From: Hyphochytrium catenoides
Taxonomy: Eukaryota; Sar; Hyphochytriomycetes; Hyphochytriales; Hyphochytriaceae
Direction of reading: 5' to 3'
DNA: 13,524 bases
Assembly: GCA_900088475.1 (NCBI GenBank)
Contig: FLMG01002869.1
Span: 1 to 13,524 of the forward strand
Below, one piece after another: positions 8,289-13,524 of this stretch. Below the pieces are notes generated by a model. It was not told the DNA's origin, did not search any database, and saw only the letters and a list, made by a program, of their open reading frames with translations. The position numbers were made by a program, and so were the translations under genes. Numbering within the stretch: the first letter of the stretch is position 1; the number at the start of each line of letters is the position of its first letter.

Positions 8289-10100
8289 TCTGAGAGCCGA
8301 GGCCACCAAGGCTGGCGTAGTACTTGCTCTGCTTACCAAAGGAATGGAAAGCTAAAGCTTTCTTTACAACGCCCCCACGGTTGCCTTTTGTCCAAGGCTA
8401 CCTCGCTAATGGATCAGCCCAGGAGCCTTGTTCTTAGACTAGCAACTACGTGCAAGCCACCGTCATCACGCACCCTTCATCTCTTGCGTTCCCCTTCTGC
8501 GACAACGATATCACTGCGAAAGATAAGCCTTCGTAATGCAGCGCCAACGGGCAGCGTGTCTAACGTAGCCGAGTCCAATGAACTTCTACTGCTGATGAAG
8601 CGTGAGACATTATCTGGACTGCCGCCGCGGCATCACAAGGAAAATGAGGGTTGACCAAGATGAAGATGACCGAAGCTCTGCTTCCTTGATGATGAAGATG
8701 ATGAGGAAGTTTCCCGTCAGCAGGAAAGCGCCAGTTAACGGCTCTCTAGGAGAAATCGAGAAAATAGTTATCAGTACAGAATCAATAGCTAGATACTGGA
8801 GCTACAGAAGTTATCGGTTATCACTACCATTTAGTCTATCCATCAGCAGCACCTCATCTTCCTTTTCTTCTTTATTTCTTCTATCTAACCTTACTTTATA
8901 AGGCATTCATAGTTCTTCTCTTTCATCATCAATCACTGTTGTCAGCGCATCATCATCATTCAGTCGTTACCCTGCTCTTATCTATCAATAGCTTTAGGCG
9001 TACGTATACCGTTGATGATGCATGGCGCGGGTCTTGTTGGTAGTAGACCTCCGACGAGTCATAATCGGTAATAATAATAAAAGAGGGCTACTACTGATCA
9101 AGTCGTTCCTCCTCTATCACTATCATTATTCTATGATCTGATGAGTTCATCTCCTGCTACTACGGATGTATGGATGATAGGGCAACAAGAAGGACAGCAG
9201 CAGCAATGAAGGAGGACATCGCCCCTCAAGATGCTTGATGAGTAGTAACCCCACCAACGAAAAATCTATTAAAGAAGTGCAGATTCATCTCATCATCATC
9301 AGATTGGGGCCTGCTGCTGGGGACACAATAATGCAGTCTGTGAAGGTGCCCTGCTAGTGATGTTTGATGAGCTCATCATCCTAGACCACCGTCATCCCAC
9401 CATTGAACAATCAACACAGACAACCGTCGCCCACCCCTCCCAAAGCCAGGATGAGGAGGGAGGTAACACCAACAACAAGACAAAGAACCGTGGTGCTAGT
9501 AGGTCCCTAGTGGACTGTAGTATTTCTTTCTTGTCAAGATGAGGCGGACGGACGCATCAGCAACCATCACTGCCGCCGCATTTTCCTTGACGATTGAAGG
9601 ACAGTGGGGAGGACAAAGCGTTACTACCGACGTAGAGCCGGATCAGAACCGCTACCAACTCTGGCAGCCCCGCACGCAACGGGAGCCTCACAACAACAAG
9701 TGGCTTCTCAACGGCAAGTCATCATCGCCCAGCCAGAGAGCACGGCCAGAACCGCCAGCCGTTGGCCTCACGAGAAGGAGAATAGAGGTCATGATTCCTG
9801 ATACCTGGACTTGTACAGTATTGTCGCATGTATTGTCGCCTTCAAACAAAAGATCATCATCATAATAACTCATTACGACAATTAAACTCGCGTCGGGCCT
9901 TTTCTCTTCTCCGTAGGCCATTCGCAGCAACCATTGCCTACCTTCTCCCTCTTTCTTCTACGCTTCACTGTCTCCTTTGCCGGTTCGGGTATAGCAACCG
10001 ATGGACCGTTGGTGTGAGCAAGCTCCTGCATGCTGGGAGTATGTAACAAGGAAGTGATAAACTTTACTTGCATCATGCTGAGCTTACGAAACTGATCGTT
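8289..10100. other. Triplet-repeat-rich region, no recognised gene
   Basis: This interval probably includes the promoter of the minus-strand MIT gene. It is unusually rich in short triplet runs and has several open frames of 60-108 codons on both strands, which low-complexity sequence readily produces. None resembles a protein family I know. The long frame at 9539-9865 (+) and its antisense counterpart at 9688-9930 are of equal, weak merit. One better candidate exon near 9942-10121 (-) is listed separately. Confidence 0.5.
8688..9864. repeat. Dispersed short triplet runs (ATC/GAT, TAA, CAG/CTG)
   Basis: GAT-rich run at 8688-8706, CAT x4 at 8948-8959, TAA-type run at about 9068-9080, CAG x3 at about 9195-9203, CAT/ATC runs at about 9288-9300 and 9369-9380, and an ATC run at about 9853-9861. 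The individual runs are short, but their clustering is not seen in the rest of the window. Confidence 0.6.
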
Positions 10101-10121
10101 GAAGCCTTCGAGGTGTAACGT
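9942..10121 (-). CDS. Candidate coding exon, basic C-terminal end, unknown protein
   Basis: The minus frame is open from 10121 (after an in-frame TGA at 10124-10122) past 9942, where GAGAAG meets a good donor GTAGGC. The product reads EGFNDQFRKLSMMQVKF, ITSLLHTPSMQELAHTNG, PSVAIPEPAKETVKRRRKREK. Its balanced composition and strongly basic end (KRRRKREK, nuclear-signal-like) look more like real protein than the other frames here. I found no partner exon and no family match, and the acceptor is not obvious. If no intron is used, the frame runs on to a stop at 9882. The plus strand of the same bases is also open. Confidence 0.25.
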
Positions 10122-12110
10122 TCAATACAGGGCTAAGCACCATCGGCTACTAGCAGACCAAACAACGGTCGAGAGCTTTGATGATGTGTTTCAGAGCTTA
10201 CTTCACAAGGAAAGTCTCTACCCTATACTTCTATGGTGTTAGATCTTTCCTTGCCAGTCCTCGACAGTCTGCTTGCATTGAAGAGCTTCAGATCGTCTCA
10301 ACAGTGCGACCTTTCGTGAGCGTTTAACTCTAGGGGACGGTTCCAACATCAGGCGATTTACAGTTACGTCGTTCCGCATTTTAAGTCATGCTTGGGTCAC
10401 TGGCACCACCCTCCCATCGTCTCTCTTCTCTTTCCCTTGGGCCTGCCTTTTCTCAAGAATGGAAGCCGATGCGAAGAGGAGACAGCCCCAGTACTATCAA
10501 ACGGAGTAATACCAGGGGGCTACTGCGTGTAAGAGTCAACCATGAATGTTGATAAGAACAAACACATTGTGCTTATGTGCATTTATAGAAACAGCTAGCC
10601 GCTTATGCTGGTTATCTGCACCGTCGTCGCACTGAGACCTCTCGTCCCTCGCATCTTGTCAGGAGCCTTACGTCTCCACCTTTTCCCCCCTTCGCTGTCC
10701 TTCTTGCGACCACCCTTCTCATGCAGAATTGTATAGGAGAAATGTGTCGGAGGCCCTCTTGGCTGGCATGCTTAGTTCATTGCTTTCCAGGGCGTATCAC
10801 CCTGTGTCTTCCCTTGATATCGATGAGGTTTGCACTCGGTACTTTTTGAGGCGGGCCTTCTCAATGACGGTTCAGGCTCGAGTGTAAGAACTCTTTCCAA
10901 CTGCTCCTATTTTCATTACTCCCCAGCTTTATATAAGACTATTATTATGATAAGTCTCATCCTACCCCATCCACGCCCCAACGTTCTGATTTCATTTTGT
11001 CTTCCGTTCAGCAAGTTCTATTCTCATTCATTATCCCTCAGCGGACATTGAGATTAGCTCACTTTTACTTACCTGTTCTGCTGTTCTTACTCCTGCGCTC
11101 TCATTCTGCCACAAAGACCTGACGTAGCGAGCCTCGGGACTTGATAGAACTAGCTGTCACAGTCTCTTACAGGTACGAGCGCCATGAGACAGCCCCACTC
11201 TACCTCACCAATGGCTGATTGCACTTGGACCAAGTTTGCCCGACTTAGTAAGGGCAGCCCCTCAAAGAGGGAACATCCTGACTAGAATCATCAACACGAG
11301 CAATAAGAGCGCTGTACACCTCTGCATTCCTGTGACTTCGTTCCTCACAAGGCTTGTGAGCGAATGTGAAAGACCAGCGAATCATCAGGCCAGCAGGCCA
11401 AAAGAAGAGCCCTTCGCGACCTTTCGGGATGGCCAAGAGAAAAGGTCTTCGCCGACGATTCAAATTAGCGTTACGACGGCTACTCCTGAGGCCCATGATG
11501 GTGTCCAAGGTCCCATGGCCGCCCGAGGATCTTCAAGTTGAGAGCGACCATGTTCCTACCATTCTGGGCACGAAAGAGAATGGACAAGCAGTTGTAATAA
11601 ACCTTGCATGGGGGTGCTTTCACACCTACGAGTAGCATTCTGTAGCCATTCTGTCTCCGCTTTCGTTCTGTATCCCATAGACCTTTGTCTGACGCTCTCC
11701 TTTCCTCTGCATGTCGGCAGACGCTCTCCATGTGTTTTCCTCTTCTTATCTGTTGCTCTTCAACATAATGCGCCCTCGCTACAATCAAACCCGAAAAGAA
11801 ACCATAAATATATCCATTTTCCTACCCCAAGCTAGGGGCATAGTCTCTCATCATCCTTCCACCTCTTTCTGACCACTGAAGACTTGGGGTTAAGAATCCC
11901 TCCTCCATCCTTCTTTTGTCCCTGCGCCATCCTCTTAGGCACCAGAAGAAGCCTTTACTCCTGTTCTCCCTTGGCTTTCCAGCGCGGAGTAAGGAGTTTT
12001 AAAGGCTTGTCCTCCTCCTAAAGGGCCTTCAAGAGCTTACTGCTTCTGTGTCTGTACAAGCCGTTCAGTCCTATTCGGCTCATCTGTATCCTGGCGTTGG
12101 TGGGAAGTGA
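10101..12110. other. Unresolved region with several competing open frames
   Basis: No family is recognisable. Stretches of 40-100 codons are open in two or three frames at once (for example 10121-10260, 10440-10530, 11236-11640 and 11939-12110), so openness alone says little. Splice-like borders occur around 10663-10883 and 11939-11990. The region could be a divergent spliced gene, a decayed gene, or non-coding sequence of low stop density. Confidence 0.4.
10663..11218 (+). CDS. Candidate two-exon coding segment, unknown protein
   Basis: Exon 10663-10883 lies between acceptor CTTGTCAG and donor GTAAGA; it is open for 73 codons (EPYVSTFSPLRCPSCDHP, SHAELYRRNVSEALLAGM, then SLDIDEVCTRYFLRRAF). 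It joins in phase (GT plus G) to 11173-11218 after acceptor CTTACAG, giving VYERHETAPLYLTNG and a stop. A CPSC pair suggests at most a metal-binding turn. The other two frames of the first exon are also open for many codons, so this model is tentative. A possible upstream exon ends near 10528 (CEEETAPVLSNGVIPGGYC). Confidence 0.25.
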
Positions 12111-12544
12111 GGGGAAAATGGAACAGAGTAGATCGCACATGCTAGGGGCTTTGGCTGGCTTCTGTTCGCCATCACAGTGAAAAAGGCGAGGGAAGTGCTC
12201 TGCAGATTCCAGACCGACAGATGCGAGAGAGATACAAAGCTTGTGTCAAGAAAATATAGACAGAGGTACAAGATGAAGTAGTCTAAAGTATTGGAAAGGG
12301 GCGTGAAAGTTCTGACAGCAAGCACATACTCCTGCAAGACAGAGTGGAGCGAGATACAGTCAGAAAGGTCAATAATGGCTGGTCCAGGTGGTCATGACCT
12401 TTGGTATTCCCATAGTTAATATGCAGGGAGCTGACACTTCTAACCAAACCAGGGTGTTCCAACTCCCTAAGATCTCAGTATCTTAGGGCTTGGAAGCAGA
12501 GAAGGGGAGGCCGACGAACAGTGTCATCGAGCATAGAAACACTT

Positions 12545-12600
12545 TCAGCCAATCAAAGCACGGACCAGGATGGGTAGTGAGAGCTATCAGCCAATCAGAG
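12545..12600 (+). promoter_or_regulatory. Two CCAAT boxes as a direct repeat
   Basis: TCAGCCAATCAAAG at 12545-12558 and TCAGCCAATCAGAG at 12587-12600 are nearly identical and 42 bases apart, about four helical turns. Both match the extended CCAAT element bound by the NF-Y/HAP complex in eukaryotes. Which gene they would serve is unclear, since no coding start is recognised nearby on either side. Confidence 0.5.
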
Positions 12601-12697
12601 CCGGCCTGTCTTTCGCTAGCCCCTCGCATCATGAAATGAATATTTCAGTTCAGTTTACCTAATCTTTCCTTTCTTTTCGCCGTTAAGAACCACAGTT

Positions 12698-12714
12698 TTT
12701 TTTCGGAGAAAAAA
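12698..12714 (+). other. T-rich perfect hairpin
   Basis: TTTTTTC at 12698-12704 and GAAAAAA at 12708-12714 form a seven-pair stem around the loop GGA. The stem is almost all A-T and would be weak in RNA. It may be no more than adjacent T and A runs. Confidence 0.35.
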
Positions 12715-13367
12715 TAACATTAAGGTGTATTTGGGGATGGGTGAGGAGAAGACTCAGTCCTTATCTCAGTACACGGGCCAGGGCAACTCAATGACTTGTC
12801 TAAGGACCATACACAGGGAGGGAAATGTAGAGAGGAAGATGTTCCTCTGAGTTCTTTATCTCTTGTCTACTCTGGCTCGGGATTGCGAGCGTTGGCTTTG
12901 CATACCTAAGGCATGTTGTGGTTTTATCATCTAGCACCATTATCCCTCTCCTCTGTCTGGCGTGGCACCCATCCATCCTCTGTTGCTATGATGAGGCTGA
13001 GATCACCCACAACCCTCTCTTCCTTTTTCTGATTCCCCACCCACCAGAATCGAGGGGGTGGAGCGTAGTGGCCTCTCTCTCCCAGCAGGACACACAAGAT
13101 TCACCAAGATGGGTGGGCTCATTGAAGTATAAAGGTGTATAGTCATAGATATATCACTAGGGCGTGGGTGGATTGAAGTTGAACCACCTGTTGAGCTGTG
13201 AAAAACAAGTCACTGCAAGTATGATAGGGGTGGGTGTGCATCCAGTGATTAAGTCACTAAAGCGATAGGTTATAGCCTTACCACCCGTCTGCTTAGAGGA
13301 AGATATGGATCGTAGAGAGCTAAGATAATGACAGGCACCTCCCCTACTCAGTCAGGTCCCTTTCCCA

Positions 13368-13461
13368 CTGTCTTGTCTCTCTTTCTTTCTCTTTTTCTCT
13401 CTCTCTCTCTCTCACTCTCTCTCTCTCTTATCTCTCTCTCTCTTTTGTCTCTTCTCTCCAG
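13368..13461 (+). repeat. Long CT (pyrimidine) tract
   Basis: About 90 bases consist almost only of C and T, largely CT dinucleotides, with rare interruptions, and end in CTCTCCAG. It could be a microsatellite in a promoter or 5' leader, or the pyrimidine tract of an intron whose acceptor is the final AG; introns in the recognised genes are also CT-rich. Confidence 0.8.
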
Positions 13462-13524
13462 CCATAGAGCCAATCCTCCTGAGCTCCATTACCCGCCTCT
13501 CCCTCCCTTTCTCCACCCTCTTTT

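Larger units (their letters stand above)
12111..13524. other. Apparently non-coding region with promoter-like elements
   Basis: No frame here looks like a real gene: open stretches at 12080-12337 (-) and 12918-13142 (+) have no family resemblance and unusual composition. The CCAAT pair, the T-rich hairpin and the CT tract inside it are listed separately. It may be the upstream region of a gene that begins beyond the right end. Confidence 0.45.

Noticed and set aside
8388-8654. 88-codon plus-strand frame; also a minus-strand frame over the same bases
   Set aside because: Both are open with no similarity to known proteins; low stop density is enough to explain them.
9539-9865. 108-codon plus-strand frame starting MRRTDAS
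   Set aside because: It lies in the triplet-rich region, overlaps equally open antisense frames and shows no domain or splice evidence.
11236-11788. Four overlapping frames of about 90-100 codons on both strands
   Set aside because: Mutually exclusive frames are equally open; no family motif was seen in any of them, so none is called.
11939-12110. Plus-strand segments APEEAFTPVLPWLSSAE and LQELTASVSVQAVQ, apparently one protein
   Set aside because: They lie in different frames and joining them would need a 16-base intron; a minus-strand exon reading of the same bases is just as good.
1-13524. tRNA or rRNA genes, CRISPR array, insertion sequence, viral or toxin genes
   Set aside because: No T-arm GGTTCRANNCC in a cloverleaf context, no regularly spaced repeats, no transposase or viral motif, and no inverted terminal repeats were seen by eye.

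Overview
The window looks like nuclear DNA of an intron-rich microbial eukaryote. Coding sequence is broken into short exons joined at GT...AG boundaries. Introns are mostly 70-240 bases, pyrimidine-rich on the coding strand and often carry a CTRAY-like branch site. No bacterial operon layout, Shine-Dalgarno spacing, CRISPR array or transposase was seen. De novo histidine synthesis argues against an animal. The histidinol-phosphate aminotransferase is of the type shared by fungi and several protists. Its possible N-terminal targeting extension, and an oxygenase type I associate with bacteria and algae or oomycete-like lineages, would suit an alga or other protist, but a fungus is not excluded. 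I cannot name the organism.

Layout: (1) 1-1466, + strand, the 3' part of an isopenicillin-N-synthase-like 2-oxoglutarate/Fe(II) oxygenase in four exons; its 5' end lies outside the window. (2) 1467-2362, a spacer holding a degenerate second copy of the oxygenase gene's tail and a TATA-like box. (3) 2363-5189, + strand, a complete ten-exon histidinol-phosphate aminotransferase gene (406 codons). (4) 5190-5432, a short convergent spacer. (5) 8288-5433, - strand, a six-exon model for a 561-residue protein with an MIT domain, a proline-rich linker and a MIM1-like motif, so probably ESCRT-related. (6) 8289-10100, a region rich in ATC/GAT, CAG/CTG and AAC triplet runs, with one candidate exon on the - strand near its end. 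(7) 10400-12110, unresolved: stretches open in several frames, one candidate exon pair on +, no recognisable protein. (8) 12110-13524, apparently non-coding, with a pair of CCAAT boxes, a T-rich hairpin and a long CT tract.

The three recognised genes do not form a pathway. The aminotransferase is a housekeeping histidine enzyme, the oxygenase substrate is unknown, and the MIT protein points to membrane remodelling. The main value of the window is in the reconstructed exon structures: each model below keeps reading frame through every junction. I found no convincing undescribed multi-gene system; the most unusual items are the MIT plus MIM1 protein and the partly duplicated oxygenase tail.
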